64,000 nucleotides of DNA, from assembly GCF_900112985.1 (NCBI RefSeq), contig NZ_FONS01000001.1:183730-247729 (forward strand). The letters are read 5' to 3'. This stretch comes from Pedobacter antarcticus. GTDB taxonomy: Bacteria; Bacteroidota; Bacteroidia; Sphingobacteriales; Sphingobacteriaceae. Position numbers and translations under genes: made by a program. Under the pieces are notes generated by a model. It did not search any database and was not told the DNA's origin. It saw only the letters and a list, made by a program, of their open reading frames with translations. This document shows, one piece after another, positions 7,993-16,870 of the stretch (positions are counted from its first letter, which is position 1; every line of letters begins with the position of its first letter).

Positions 7993-9207
7993 TTAAGAAT
8001 GATATTTTTTCAAGGTCGATGAGCAGATAAATATACCCGCCAATGTAAGAACAGCTGCCATTATAAAAGGTGCCCCTGGAAAATATACAGAACTTGATGC
8101 ACTGCTGAAATAAGCAAACAGATTGGTCATAATTAAAGGGCCTACAATCGCCGAAGCACTCATCAGACCAGCCATTACACCCTGAATCTCTCCCTGACTA
8201 TCAGCTTTTACCTGATTAGAAATCAATCCTTGCATAGCTGGTCCGAAAATACCCGCCAGGCCATATGGGAGTAAAAACGCATACATCATCCAGCCTTCAC
8301 TGGCAAAAGCAAACAGGACAAATCCACCCATATAAAGAATCAGGCCATAAAATACGGCCTTAATCTGTCCAATTTTAGGGATGATAACCCGGATAAGGCC
8401 GCCTTGAACAACACCGACAACTAATCCTGCAAATCCCAGGGAATAACCAACTGCTTTTTCAGTCCATGCAAATTTCTCCATCGTATAGTAAGCCCAGCCA
8501 GACTGCACTGCATGGCTGGCCAGATACAGTAAAAATAAGGTTAAAAGTAAACCGCCAAGCGCAGGATATTTTTTCACCTGGAGCAATGAGCCTACAGGAT
8601 TTGCGCGTTTCCAGTCAAAATTCCGTCTGTTTTCCGGAGCAAGTGATTCCGGGAGAATGAAATAACCGTAAAGCCAGTTAAGCAGTGAAAGACCTGCAGA
8701 AATTAAGAATGGAACTCGCAGACCATATTCACTAAAAAGACCGCCTATAACAGGTCCGACTATAAATCCGATACCAAATGCGGCACCAATCAATCCAAAG
8801 TTCTGTGCCCGTTTTTCTGGTGTACTTACGTCTGCGATATAAGCCATTGCTGTAGTAAAACTGGCGCCAGTAATTCCTGCCAGAATCCTGCCAGCGAATA
8901 ACCAGCCAATGGTTGGTGCAAATGCCAGAAAAATATAATCTATGCCTAATCCAAATAACGAGGCAAGCAGAACCGGCCTGCGGCCATATTTATCACTAAG
9001 ACCACCTAATACAGGTGCACTTAAAAACTGCATAGCAGAATAAGACAACGTAAGCCAGCCACCATAAACTGCTGCGACGCTTAGACCGCCGCCAGTCATT
9101 TCTTCGATAAGTCTGGGTAATACCGGTATGATTACGCCAAAACCTGTGAAATCAATTAAAAGTGTTATAAATATAAATCCGATAGCAGATTTTTTAGGAG
9201 CAGCCAT
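7993..9207 (-). CDS. TCR/Tet family MFS drug transporter
   Basis: Twelve-helix major facilitator of the TetA-like DHA1 group, 404 residues, inner-membrane H+-coupled efflux. Motif A appears between TM2 and TM3 as GGLSDKYGRRPVLL; helix 4 contains RILAGITGASFTTAMAYIAD and helix 5 the GPVIGG motif C. No TetR repressor lies beside it, which argues against an acquired tetracycline cassette; such chromosomal tet-like MFS genes are common in Bacteroidota and the substrate is unknown. The 255-base gap to the next gene contains only a terminator (9385-9420) and AT-rich sequence. Confidence 0.88.
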   Translation of the reverse strand: MAAPKKSAIGFIFITLLIDFTGFGVIIPVLPRLIEEMTGGGLSVAAVYGGWLTLSYSAMQFLSAPVLGGLSDKYGRRPVLLASLFGLGIDYIFLAFAPTIGWLFAGRILAGITGASFTTAMAYIADVSTPEKRAQNFGLIGAAFGIGFIVGPVIGGLFSEYGLRVPFLISAGLSLLNWLYGYFILPESLAPENRRNFDWKRANPVGSLLQVKKYPALGGLLLTLFLLYLASHAVQSGWAYYTMEKFAWTEKAVGYSLGFAGLVVGVVQGGLIRVIIPKIGQIKAVFYGLILYMGGFVLFAFASEGWMMYAFLLPYGLAGIFGPAMQGLISNQVKADSQGEIQGVMAGLMSASAIVGPLIMTNLFAYFSSASSSVYFPGAPFIMAAVLTLAGIFICSSTLKKYHS

Positions 9208-9384
9208 TTCAAAAAGCGTTATAATTTGATTAAGGATCTAATCTAGACATAATCGGTTAAGCCATAAAATATTTGAAAAGGAATTATGCTATAAATCAAA
9301 AAGGCAGCTTAAAAAGCGGTATCTTTTATTAGTATATAATTAATATTATGTTAAGTATAAAATTACATACTTCCCCATCAGGCA

Positions 9385-9420
9385 TAAAAAAAGCACAAAC
9401 TATTCGGTTTGTGCTTTTAA
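9385..9420 (-). terminator. Rho-independent terminator after the first TPR gene
   Basis: On the minus strand a 12-bp stem (AAAAGCACAAAC / GTTTGTGCTTTT, 9389-9400 with 9407-9418) with a six-base loop runs into a T tract. It lies 43 bases past the stop codon of the 9463-10614 gene. Confidence 0.85.
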
Positions 9421-9462
9421 AATATTAGCGTATGTATACTACATATAGCTGATTTTCAGCGT

Positions 9463-10614
9463 TTAAAACACGTCTAGTTGTGCTTTCAATTCCTGAACAC
9501 GGTCAAACCTATTTTTACGGGTATAAATTTCAATTAGTAAATTAATTACAGATTTATCTTTAGGTTTCAATTTTAGCGCCTTATTGAAAATGATTTCAGA
9601 TCTGTTCAGGTATGAAGAAAATGTTGGAATATCCTGTGGTGTAGCCTGAAGAGCTTTGTTACCCAGGTTTAGGTATAGCAAGCCTAATTGGTATAAAGCG
9701 TCAAAATAATTTTTATCAATATCTAATGATTTATTATATGCCAATTCTGCTGTGCCCATATTGGCATTTTTCTGGTGTAGATATCCATATAAAAAATAAA
9801 GCAGTTTACTTCTCGTATTAACTTTGAGCGTATTTTCGATTCTGTTCATTGCTTCCGTATATCGCTCATTGTCGAGTAACTGATTGATATAATCATTACC
9901 AAGCATTTCATTGTACGGATTTAACTTCAAGCCCTCCTCTGTGATCTTAAGTGCGGCTTCGTTATCCAGTTTCATTTTATAGATATTTCCCATACGCTGA
10001 AAAATTACAGGATTTCTGGCTCCATTATCTTTCGCTCTTCTGAAATAGTTCAATGCTTCATCGTCATTTTTAATTGCCTGAGCACTTAACGCTGTATTAA
10101 TTGCTAATGCAGAATCTTTTGGAAAATAGTCACTTACCTCCCTTAGATAGTTAAATGCTACATTATAATCGCCGGCTTCGTAAGCAGAATTACCCATTTT
10201 CTGCTTCTTGATATTAATATTATAATTAGAAGCAGCAATCAATCCGGAATTATCCTCGAAACGGTCAAAATTTTTGGCTGAATCAATAGCCATTTTAGCC
10301 TGCTCGTAATATTTGTCTGATGTGGCCTGATTAGGATCTTTGATAGCAATGTAAGAACTCAAATAAGATTTAATTGCCCATGTTTCCGGATACTTTTTTG
10401 TCTTAGAGTCCTTTTGCGCGTTTTCGCTTGCTTTTATACCATCAGCAAGTATTTGGAGCTGAGTTTTCTCATCTTTCTGATTAGCGATTGCTTCCTGAAG
10501 CTTTCCCACTGCATTTCTTGCAATCAGCAATTGTGTTTTTTGTGCAATTGCATTTGTGGAAGCACTTACAACAACAAGCATGGTAGCGGCAAAAAAATAT
10601 TTCTTATTCATCAT
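9463..10614 (-). CDS. Secreted tetratricopeptide-repeat protein
   Basis: Exported TPR protein of about 383 residues. A Sec signal peptide (MNKKYFFAATMLVVVSAST, cleavage after AIA-Q) is followed by helical repeats; clear TPR units are KMGNSAYEAGDYNVAFNYL, IFQRMGNIYKMKLDNEAAL and DALYQLGLLYLNLGNKAL. The longer frame starting at 10638 is unlikely because a perfect -7 promoter element covers that position; the ATG at 10614 (or the adjacent one at 10611) fits a short leader. It resembles the neighbouring 10697-11776 protein in layout, so the pair is probably an old duplication. Its function, perhaps as a periplasmic scaffold, is not known. Confidence 0.8.
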   Translation of the reverse strand: MMNKKYFFAATMLVVVSASTNAIAQKTQLLIARNAVGKLQEAIANQKDEKTQLQILADGIKASENAQKDSKTKKYPETWAIKSYLSSYIAIKDPNQATSDKYYEQAKMAIDSAKNFDRFEDNSGLIAASNYNINIKKQKMGNSAYEAGDYNVAFNYLREVSDYFPKDSALAINTALSAQAIKNDDEALNYFRRAKDNGARNPVIFQRMGNIYKMKLDNEAALKITEEGLKLNPYNEMLGNDYINQLLDNERYTEAMNRIENTLKVNTRSKLLYFLYGYLHQKNANMGTAELAYNKSLDIDKNYFDALYQLGLLYLNLGNKALQATPQDIPTFSSYLNRSEIIFNKALKLKPKDKSVINLLIEIYTRKNRFDRVQELKAQLDVF

Positions 10615-10635
10615 AAACCTATTCAGTCTTAGACC

Positions 10636-10643
10636 CAAATTTA
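10636..10643 (-). promoter_or_regulatory. -7 element for the 9463-10614 TPR gene
   Basis: TAAATTTG on the minus strand matches TAnnTTTG exactly; a TTTT sits 19 bases upstream at 10663-10666. The predicted start site is about 15 bases ahead of the ATG at 10614. The element immediately follows the terminator of the upstream gene. Confidence 0.6.
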
Positions 10644-10646
10644 TGC

Positions 10647-10682
10647 AAAAAAAAAGAGGGATAAAATTTATCCCTCTTTTAA
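10647..10682 (-). terminator. Terminator after the second TPR gene
   Basis: The minus-strand stem AAAAGAGGGATAAA / TTTATCCCTCTTTT is followed by a long T run (at least nine). It separates the two TPR genes, so they are not simply one operon. Confidence 0.88.
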
Positions 10683-10696
10683 TTATTGTGTTTAGA

Positions 10697-11776
10697 CTAT
10701 TTTTGTGCGTCTAAGATCTTTTTAGTCGCTTCGTAATTTACTTTATCATCTTTAAACAGATAGATAACTTTTAAATTCTCGAGAGCAGCAGTCATTTTAT
10801 TGTCCAGCTCGTAAGATTTTTTGTAGTAAGGCAATGCCTGGTCAATAAAACCATTCATTTGAGTAGTGATCGCATCAAATTCTTTCTTGTTTTTTGCGTC
10901 TATTTTGTTTCTTTTGCCTTGCAAATCAAGAGCTTGTTTGTAATAGGTATCCCCCATTGCATATTGATAAGCAGCATTTTTACCATCTTTTTCAATCAGT
11001 TTCTTTAAAAGCTCCTGAGATTTAGCAATATTACCTTGTCTGATATATAAGTCAGTTTGTATACCAACGAAATAAGGGTTTTCAGGATATTTTGCAATCG
11101 CAGCATCCAATAACGATGTCGCTGCAACAGTATCTTTTAAATTTTCAAAACTCGTGCTGATTATTTCACTGTAAAGTGATTCAGAATCTTTAGAGCCTAA
11201 TTCAATCGCTTTTTTAAAGTTTCTTACTGTTTCAGGATAATCCTGTAATTGCTTGGCAGTAACGCCAGCATTCACATACATTGCTGTATCCTGAGGAGCT
11301 TTAGTTGTAATTTGGTTGAAATAAGTTAAAGCAGATTTATAATCTTTATTATTATAAGCCATAATAGCTCTGTTTCTTAAAGCATTTGAGAGTGTTACTT
11401 CTGCTTCTTCAAGATTTTCTTTCTCATTTCCTTTTACATCCAGTTCTTTTGCTTTTGTAATCGCTTCTTCTGCAATTTTTTCATTAGCAATAGCATTCTG
11501 TGCGTTCACAGTGTCGGTAAATGCAATTTTAGAAGCAAATAATGCGCGGTATGTCCATGCTTCAGGCATTTCTTTTGATTTTTCATTTGCAATTGCATTA
11601 TCCGTGAACTTTAATCCTTCACTTAATGTTTGCAAGGTCTTATCTAAAGGCTGACTCTGAGCAGATGCAAATTTAGCAAGTCCCCATGCATTTTTCGCCT
11701 TAGAAACTTCACCCTTTTGAGCATTCGCATAGGTTGCTGCACCTACCAATAATACACTTAAAAGTACTTTTTTCAT
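10697..11776 (-). CDS. Secreted tetratricopeptide-repeat protein
   Basis: Exported TPR protein of 359 residues. The signal peptide MKKVLLSVLLVGAATYANA is cleaved before Gln-Lys. The mature part is Ala/Lys-rich and helical, with TPR-like units such as RAIMAYNNKDYKSALTYFNQ, YVNAGVTAKQLQDYPETVRN and YQYAMGDTYYKQALDL. It follows gyrA on the same strand, an arrangement I recall as common in Bacteroidota, and resembles the next gene downstream in layout. No enzymatic domain is visible. The role is unknown; a periplasmic or outer-membrane-associated adaptor is a guess from the repeat type. Confidence 0.82.
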   Translation of the reverse strand: MKKVLLSVLLVGAATYANAQKGEVSKAKNAWGLAKFASAQSQPLDKTLQTLSEGLKFTDNAIANEKSKEMPEAWTYRALFASKIAFTDTVNAQNAIANEKIAEEAITKAKELDVKGNEKENLEEAEVTLSNALRNRAIMAYNNKDYKSALTYFNQITTKAPQDTAMYVNAGVTAKQLQDYPETVRNFKKAIELGSKDSESLYSEIISTSFENLKDTVAATSLLDAAIAKYPENPYFVGIQTDLYIRQGNIAKSQELLKKLIEKDGKNAAYQYAMGDTYYKQALDLQGKRNKIDAKNKKEFDAITTQMNGFIDQALPYYKKSYELDNKMTAALENLKVIYLFKDDKVNYEATKKILDAQK

Positions 11777-11803
11777 ATTAGTCTATTGTTTTTAATTTAA
11801 TAC

Positions 11804-11850
11804 AAAAACCCGCATGGCCCCTTATTTGTTTTAGAGAGATCCATGCAGGT
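11804..11850 (-). terminator. Probable gyrA terminator
   Basis: On the minus strand ACCTGCATGG pairs with CCATGCGGGT (one G-T pair) across a 27-base loop and runs into TTTTTG. The loop is long for a terminator, so confidence is moderate. Confidence 0.5.
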
Positions 11851-11876
11851 CTGTAATTTATGGTTTAAAAAAATAA

Positions 11877-14486
11877 TTAGTCTTCATCCTCTTCTGAAGT
11901 TTCTTCGTCAGAATCTCCCTCCTGCTCATCTTCTTCTTCTTTCTCTAATTCTGGAACCTCATTTTCTACAGCCGTCTCATCAGTAACTATAGCGCTGTCT
12001 AAAATTGGTTCTACTTCCTCTTCCGGATCATCTTCATGCTCAATTTTGGCAACTGAAGCAATTGCATCATTACCTTTTAAATTGATCAGACGTACACCTT
12101 GAGTAGCTCTTCCGATAACCCTAAGTTGACTTAGTACAATACGGATAACGATACCAGACTTGTTGATAATCATCAGGTCATCATTATCTGTAACGCTCTT
12201 AATTGCAATTAAGTCTCCTGTTTTCTCGGTGATCGTAATGGTTTTAACACCCTTACCGCCACGGTTAGTTACTCTATAGTCTTCAATATCAGTACGTTTT
12301 CCGTAACCTTTTTCAGATACAACCATTACTGTAGCTTCAGGATCGTCAACAGCAATCATACCCACAACTTCATCATTAGCATGACCTAAAGTTACACCTC
12401 TTACACCTGTAGCAGTTCTTCCCATCGGACGGACAGTACTTTCGTTAAATCTGATCGCGCGACCCGAACGTAAAGCCATTACAATCTCACTTGAACCGCT
12501 TGTCAGACTTGCTTCCAGTAACTGGTCACCTTCGTTGATATTAATAGCATTAATACCATTTACCCTTGGTCTTGAATAAGCCTCTAGTGAAGTTTTCTTG
12601 ATGGTACCTTTCTTGGTACACATAATAATATAGTTGTTCTCCAGATATTCCTGGTCTTTCAGATTTTTCACCTTAATGTAGGCTTTGATCTTTTCTTCTT
12701 TAGGAATATTAATAATGTTCTGGATCGCTCTTCCTTTACTTAACCTCGAACCTTCTGGTATTTCGTAAACCCTTAACCAGAAACAACGTCCTGATTCAGT
12801 AAAGAATAACATGTAGTTATGGTTTGAAGCAATGAGCAGGTGCTCAATGAAATCTTCATTTCTTGAATCACTTCCTTTTGAGCCTTTACCGCCTCTGGCC
12901 TGCGTACGGTATTCAGTAGCTGGAGTACGTTTGATATAACCTTCATGAGAGATAGTAATGACAACTTCTTCGTCCTCTATAAAATCTTCCATGCTCATAT
13001 CTTCAGCTGAATGTACAATATGGGTTCTGCGCTCGTCACCATATTTATCCATCATCTCAGCCAGCTCATCTTTAATGATCTGCATTCTCAGGCTTTCGTC
13101 AGCCAGAATAGATTGCAGGTATTCGATGGTTTTCATTAACTCATTGTATTCATCTTTGATCTTATCTCTTTCCAGACCTGTCAGACGACGCAAGGTCATA
13201 TCTAAAATAGCTCTGGCCTGAAGGTCACTTAATCCGAACTGCTCCATTAAGCCTAAACGCGCCTCTTCAGGAGTTGTGGAAGCCCTGATCAGTTTAATAA
13301 CTTCGTCAAGATGATCCAGCGCGATTAATAAGCCTTCCAGGATATGTGCACGTTTCTGTGCTTCATTTAATTCAAACTTTGTTCTTCTGATAATTACATC
13401 ATGCCTGTGCTCAACGAAATGTCTGATTAAATCCTTTAGATTTAATAACTGCGGTCTGCCATTAACAAGGGCAATGTTATTTACACTGAAAGAAGTTTGT
13501 AGTGCAGTTTGCTTGAACAGATTATTTAATACAATCGAAGCATTCGCATCCCTTTTAATTTCGTAAACTATACGGATACCATCCTTATTGGATTCATCCT
13601 TAATATTGGAAATACCTTCAATTTTTTTCTCACCAACCAATTCAGCAGTACGCTCAATCATCATTGCTTTATTTACCTGATAAGGTATTTCAGTTACAAT
13701 AATAGTTTCGCGGTCTTTATGTGTTTCGATTTCTGCCTTAGCACGCATTACAACACGTCCGCGACCAGTTTCGAAAGCATCCTGAACACCACTGTAACCA
13801 TAAATAATGGCACCGGTTGGGAAATCAGGACCTTTTACATGCTTCATTAGTTCTGGAATAGTAATATCGTGATTATCGATATAAGCGATAGTCGCATTAA
13901 TTACTTCCGTAATATTGTGTGGCGGCATATTTGTTGCCATACCAACTGCAATACCCGAAGAACCGTTGATCAGTAAATTTGGAACTTTTGCTGGCAATAC
14001 CGTCGGTTCCTGGAGGGAATCATCAAAGTTAAGCTGAAAATCTACTGTATCCTTATTGATATCAGCAAGCATATCTTCAGCCATTTTCTGAAATCTCGCC
14101 TCAGTGTAACGCATTGCTGCAGGAGAATCACCATCGACAGAACCGTAGTTACCCTGTCCTTCGACAAGTAAGTAACGCAGACTCCATGGTTGAGCCATCC
14201 TCACCATAGTCATATATACAGATGAATCACCATGCGGGTGATATTTACCGAGTACTTCACCGACAATACGGGCTGATTTCTTGTAAGGCCTGTTATTGGC
14301 CAGACCTAAATCAAGCATACCGTAAAGTACACGTCTGTGTACCGGTTTCAATCCGTCTCGTACATCAGGTAACGCTCTTGATACAATAACCGACATCGAA
14401 TAATCGATGTAAGCAGACTTCATCTGCTCGTCTATATCAATCTTGATAATTTTATCGTTTTCCTGATTTTCTAAATCTTCTGCCAT
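11877..14486 (-). CDS. gyrA: DNA gyrase subunit A
   Basis: GyrA breakage-reunion subunit, 869 residues. Catalytic Tyr127 is in AAMRYTEAR (E. coli Tyr122, a constant +5 offset). The winged-helix/tower domain runs to about 500, and the six-bladed C-terminal wrapping domain begins near 525 with a GyrA-box QARGGKG, which separates it from ParC. Further blades show repeated GRAIRF, GYGKRT and GIVIRI strands. The C-terminus is a very acidic tail of about 45 residues (many Glu/Asp). In the quinolone region Ser88 (E. coli Ser83) is kept, but the position of E. coli Asp87 is Met92. gyrB is not in the window. hemF lies 98 bases upstream on the same strand. Confidence 0.97.
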   Translation of the reverse strand: MAEDLENQENDKIIKIDIDEQMKSAYIDYSMSVIVSRALPDVRDGLKPVHRRVLYGMLDLGLANNRPYKKSARIVGEVLGKYHPHGDSSVYMTMVRMAQPWSLRYLLVEGQGNYGSVDGDSPAAMRYTEARFQKMAEDMLADINKDTVDFQLNFDDSLQEPTVLPAKVPNLLINGSSGIAVGMATNMPPHNITEVINATIAYIDNHDITIPELMKHVKGPDFPTGAIIYGYSGVQDAFETGRGRVVMRAKAEIETHKDRETIIVTEIPYQVNKAMMIERTAELVGEKKIEGISNIKDESNKDGIRIVYEIKRDANASIVLNNLFKQTALQTSFSVNNIALVNGRPQLLNLKDLIRHFVEHRHDVIIRRTKFELNEAQKRAHILEGLLIALDHLDEVIKLIRASTTPEEARLGLMEQFGLSDLQARAILDMTLRRLTGLERDKIKDEYNELMKTIEYLQSILADESLRMQIIKDELAEMMDKYGDERRTHIVHSAEDMSMEDFIEDEEVVITISHEGYIKRTPATEYRTQARGGKGSKGSDSRNEDFIEHLLIASNHNYMLFFTESGRCFWLRVYEIPEGSRLSKGRAIQNIINIPKEEKIKAYIKVKNLKDQEYLENNYIIMCTKKGTIKKTSLEAYSRPRVNGINAININEGDQLLEASLTSGSSEIVMALRSGRAIRFNESTVRPMGRTATGVRGVTLGHANDEVVGMIAVDDPEATVMVVSEKGYGKRTDIEDYRVTNRGGKGVKTITITEKTGDLIAIKSVTDNDDLMIINKSGIVIRIVLSQLRVIGRATQGVRLINLKGNDAIASVAKIEHEDDPEEEVEPILDSAIVTDETAVENEVPELEKEEEDEQEGDSDEETSEEDED

Positions 14487-14584
14487 AAAATAGTAATGTT
14501 CGTTAAGAACGATTTAAATAAGGTAATGTTATAACCTTGCGAATTTAGGAAAATATTGCTGTTTAAGCGTATTCTTTAAAAAAA

Positions 14585-15478
14585 TTAAGCCCAGTCTATC
14601 CCTTTTATTAACCGTGCCTGAGTTGCAGCCTCTGGGCTGTTTTCTGAGGGTTTATAATTATAGGTCCATTTAGCCATTGGAGGTAAGCTCATTAGGATAG
14701 ATTCTATCCTTCCATTAGTCTCCAAACCGAACTTTGTACCGGAGTCGTAAACCAGATTAAATTCGGCATATCTGCTTCTGCGCAGGTATTGCCACTCCTG
14801 GTTCTCAGGTGTAAAAGTTTTATTTTTATTCCGCTCAATCAAAGCGGTGTAAGCAGGCAGAAAAGATTCACCTACTGCGATCGAGAATTCAAAAAGCTGA
14901 TCCCAGTCCAGACCTGTATTCTCCGGCTGCAACCTGTCGTAAAAAATTCCGCCAACTCCTCTGGTTTCCTCCCTGTGGCGAATAAAGAAGTAATCATCGG
15001 CCCTTTTTTTGAACTTTGGATAAAAAGAAGCATCGAACTGGTCACAGGTGTCTTTTAATAGTTTGTGAAAGAAATGTACATCCTCATCAAATACGTAATG
15101 AGGTGTAAGATCTATTCCGCCACCAAACCAACGCGTTTGAGCATCCATTTCAAAATAACGGATATTGAGGTGTATGATAGGCACAAAAGGATTCGACGGA
15201 TGGATAACTATGGATACACCAGCTGCGAAAAACTCGTCAGAATCGACTTTAAATGAGTTTTTTACCGCTTCAGGTAAATTTCCATGTACAGCAGAAAAGT
15301 TTACGCCGCCCTTTTCTATAACATTTCCATTCTGAAAGATCCGGGTGCGTCCCCCTCCTCCACCTTCACGTGTCCAAATTTCTTCTTCATACTCCACACG
15401 ACCATCTGCCTGGGATAAACCCTTGCATATATCATCCTGGATCTGCTTGTAAGCGGCAACAACCTTATCTCTAAACAT
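14585..15478 (-). CDS. hemF: Oxygen-dependent coproporphyrinogen III oxidase
   Basis: HemF converts coproporphyrinogen III to protoporphyrinogen IX with O2 in heme synthesis; a soluble homodimer. The protein has 297 residues, typical length. Signatures include GGGGGRTRIF near residue 42-51, the HLNIRYFEMD strand, WWFGGGIDLTPHY-like block (RWFGGGIDLTPHY), RGVGGIFYDRL, and the C-terminal LMSLPP segment. I use the ATG at 15478; a TTG seven codons upstream falls inside the -7 promoter element. An O2-dependent enzyme fits an aerobic lifestyle. Confidence 0.96.
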   Translation of the reverse strand: MFRDKVVAAYKQIQDDICKGLSQADGRVEYEEEIWTREGGGGGRTRIFQNGNVIEKGGVNFSAVHGNLPEAVKNSFKVDSDEFFAAGVSIVIHPSNPFVPIIHLNIRYFEMDAQTRWFGGGIDLTPHYVFDEDVHFFHKLLKDTCDQFDASFYPKFKKRADDYFFIRHREETRGVGGIFYDRLQPENTGLDWDQLFEFSIAVGESFLPAYTALIERNKNKTFTPENQEWQYLRRSRYAEFNLVYDSGTKFGLETNGRIESILMSLPPMAKWTYNYKPSENSPEAATQARLIKGIDWA

Positions 15479-15496
15479 TTTTCTCAGTATTATATC

Positions 15497-15527
15497 CAAA
15501 GTTAAGTTTTTAGGCTTAAAACCGAAA
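15497..15527 (-). promoter_or_regulatory. hemF promoter (-33/-7)
   Basis: Minus strand: TAACTTTG at 15504-15497 is an exact -7 match, and TTTC at 15527-15524 lies 19 bases upstream, one mismatch from TTTG. The predicted start is about 12 bases before the ATG, which excludes the upstream TTG as start codon. Confidence 0.6.
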
Positions 15528-15572
15528 AACTCAGCTCACAAATCAATAAATGGCTTGCGCCAAACGCTGGAA

Positions 15573-15580
15573 TATCTTTG
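15573..15580 (+). promoter_or_regulatory. Candidate -7 element for the DUF4442 gene
   Basis: TATCTTTG matches TAnnTTTG. If used, the transcript would have a leader of about 115 bases before the ATG at 15703. No convincing -33 element is seen at the usual spacing. Confidence 0.35.
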
Positions 15581-15702
15581 TAGCGTAATATATTACCGTC
15601 AAATTCGTAAACGCAGAAAATATCGAAGGTTTAAAACAAGATTTCTATAAATTAGCGATACCAGCTGTTGAAATAGCTTCAGGCAGGTGAAGAATATATA
15701 AA

Positions 15703-16188
15703 ATGATAGTATCAGAGAATACCTTAAAATGGGTTATGCGTTTTTATCCCCCTCTTTTGTTTCAGAGAATATGGGTAAGAAAATTTCATGCGGGTTTCAG
15801 GGGGGCAGATATTAAAATTGCTAAAAGTATCCTGAACAAAAATTATAACGGATCAATCTTTGGCGGCACAATATACGCTGCTACGGATCCTTTTTATGCC
15901 TTATTATTTGATCAGCTGTTGCAGCGTAAAGGTTATAAAGTTAGAGTATGGTTAAAAAGTGCCAGCATTCAGTACGTCAAACCCGGTAGAAAATCCTTAT
16001 ATTTTTCTATTCATATCACAGATGAGATGATCGTAGATGCGATCCATCATCTTGATGGCCCGGGAAAATTTGTCAAAGCCTACCCTATGGAAATTAAAAA
16101 CAAGGAAGGTGAAATCTGTGCTACAGTTATGAATGAAGTCTATATCAGAAATTTGCATCAGGGAGAAAAAGGTCAGGTCGCTTATTAG
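15703..16188 (+). CDS. DUF4442 domain protein (hotdog-fold thioesterase-like)
   Basis: Protein of 161 residues matching DUF4442 (PF14539), a hotdog-fold family related to acyl-CoA thioesterases. The signature is NGSIFGGTIYAATDPFYALL (about 49-68), followed by a VWLKSASIQYVKPGR strand that corresponds to the second hotdog strand and a C-terminal GEICATVMNEVYIR strand. It is cytoplasmic with no membrane helix. The catalytic Asp/Glu of classical thioesterases cannot be assigned with certainty, so activity is inferred. Twenty-one bases separate it from the AlbA_2 gene, suggesting co-transcription. Confidence 0.75.
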   Translation: MIVSENTLKWVMRFYPPLLFQRIWVRKFHAGFRGADIKIAKSILNKNYNGSIFGGTIYAATDPFYALLFDQLLQRKGYKVRVWLKSASIQYVKPGRKSLYFSIHITDEMIVDAIHHLDGPGKFVKAYPMEIKNKEGEICATVMNEVYIRNLHQGEKGQVAY

Positions 16189-16209
16189 TGTTTATATTCA
16201 GGATACAAG

Positions 16210-16842
16210 ATGAACATCAGGAAACTAATTTTACAAGGAGAAGGTACAACGCTGGACTTTAAAAAAACGATTAGTAATAAAGAAAAAATAGCCAAAAGTC
16301 TGGTGGCATTTGCAAATAATAAAGGTGGTACTTTACTAATCGGCGTTGCAGATGACGGAACCATTAAGGGTGTCAAATCAGAAGATGAGGAAAGATATAT
16401 GATCACCAGATCCGCGCATCAGTATTGCCGCCCGGCTATTGAGCCAGAATTTGAGGAAATCTATATTGATGAGAAACTTGTTCTTGCCGCAACTATTCAC
16501 GAAAGCGACTCTAAACCGCATTATGCACTGGATGATAAAAAAGAATGGTGGGTCTATTACCGGGTAAAAGATAAAAGTGTTCTGGCAAGCAAGGTGATGA
16601 TTGAGGTGATAAAACAACGGCAAAACCAACAGGGAATCACAATCAGTTATTCCGATCTGGAGCGAAAGCTTTTTGGATATCTCGATAAACAAGGCCGGAT
16701 CACACTCAAAGAATTCTGCAAGCTGACCAGAAGTTCACATAAAAAAGCACAAAAAATACTAGTCAATCTGATTCTGGCAGAACTTATTCAGCCGCACACT
16801 TCGGAGAAAGAAGAATATTTTACCCTTACATCGGTAAAATAG
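16210..16842 (+). CDS. AlbA_2 (Schlafen-like) domain ATP-binding protein
   Basis: Protein of 210 residues with an N-terminal AlbA_2/Schlafen domain: EGTTLDFKKTI (about 11-21) is the conserved E-x-x-x-x-(D/E)-F-K entry, then SLVAFANNKGGTLLIGVADDG (35-55) with its NxxGG-x-x-x-x-G-V block, then an acidic beta strand and a YYRVKDKSVLAS strand. The C-terminal 70 residues (SYSDLERKLFGYLDKQGRI...) look like a winged helix, so it may be a transcription regulator or nucleic-acid-binding protein. AlbA_2 proteins also appear in defence loci, but nothing around this gene supports that role. Its stop is followed within four bases by the promoter of the MATE gene. Confidence 0.82.
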   Translation: MNIRKLILQGEGTTLDFKKTISNKEKIAKSLVAFANNKGGTLLIGVADDGTIKGVKSEDEERYMITRSAHQYCRPAIEPEFEEIYIDEKLVLAATIHESDSKPHYALDDKKEWWVYYRVKDKSVLASKVMIEVIKQRQNQQGITISYSDLERKLFGYLDKQGRITLKEFCKLTRSSHKKAQKILVNLILAELIQPHTSEKEEYFTLTSVK

Positions 16843-16845
16843 CCT

Positions 16846-16853
16846 TAAATTTG
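16846..16853 (+). promoter_or_regulatory. -7 element for the MATE gene
   Basis: TAAATTTG, an exact TAnnTTTG match, begins four bases after the AlbA_2 stop codon. The predicted start lies roughly 10 bases before the MATE ATG. Confidence 0.5.
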
Positions 16854-16870
16854 CAAATTATCCCAAGATT

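Noticed and set aside
7993..9207. TetA-like gene as an acquired tetracycline resistance cassette
   Set aside because: No tetR, transposon end or composition change; looks like a resident chromosomal MFS gene.
15590..15692. Short plus-strand frame (ITVKFVNAENIEGLKQDF... to TGA) upstream of the DUF4442 gene
   Set aside because: It reads like protein sequence but has no ATG/GTG/TTG start after the in-frame TAA, and I recognise no family. It may be a gene remnant; support is too thin to list it.
16210..16842. AlbA_2 protein as part of a defence system
   Set aside because: Its neighbours (DUF4442, MATE, metallophosphoesterase) are ordinary and there is no nuclease or other effector gene.
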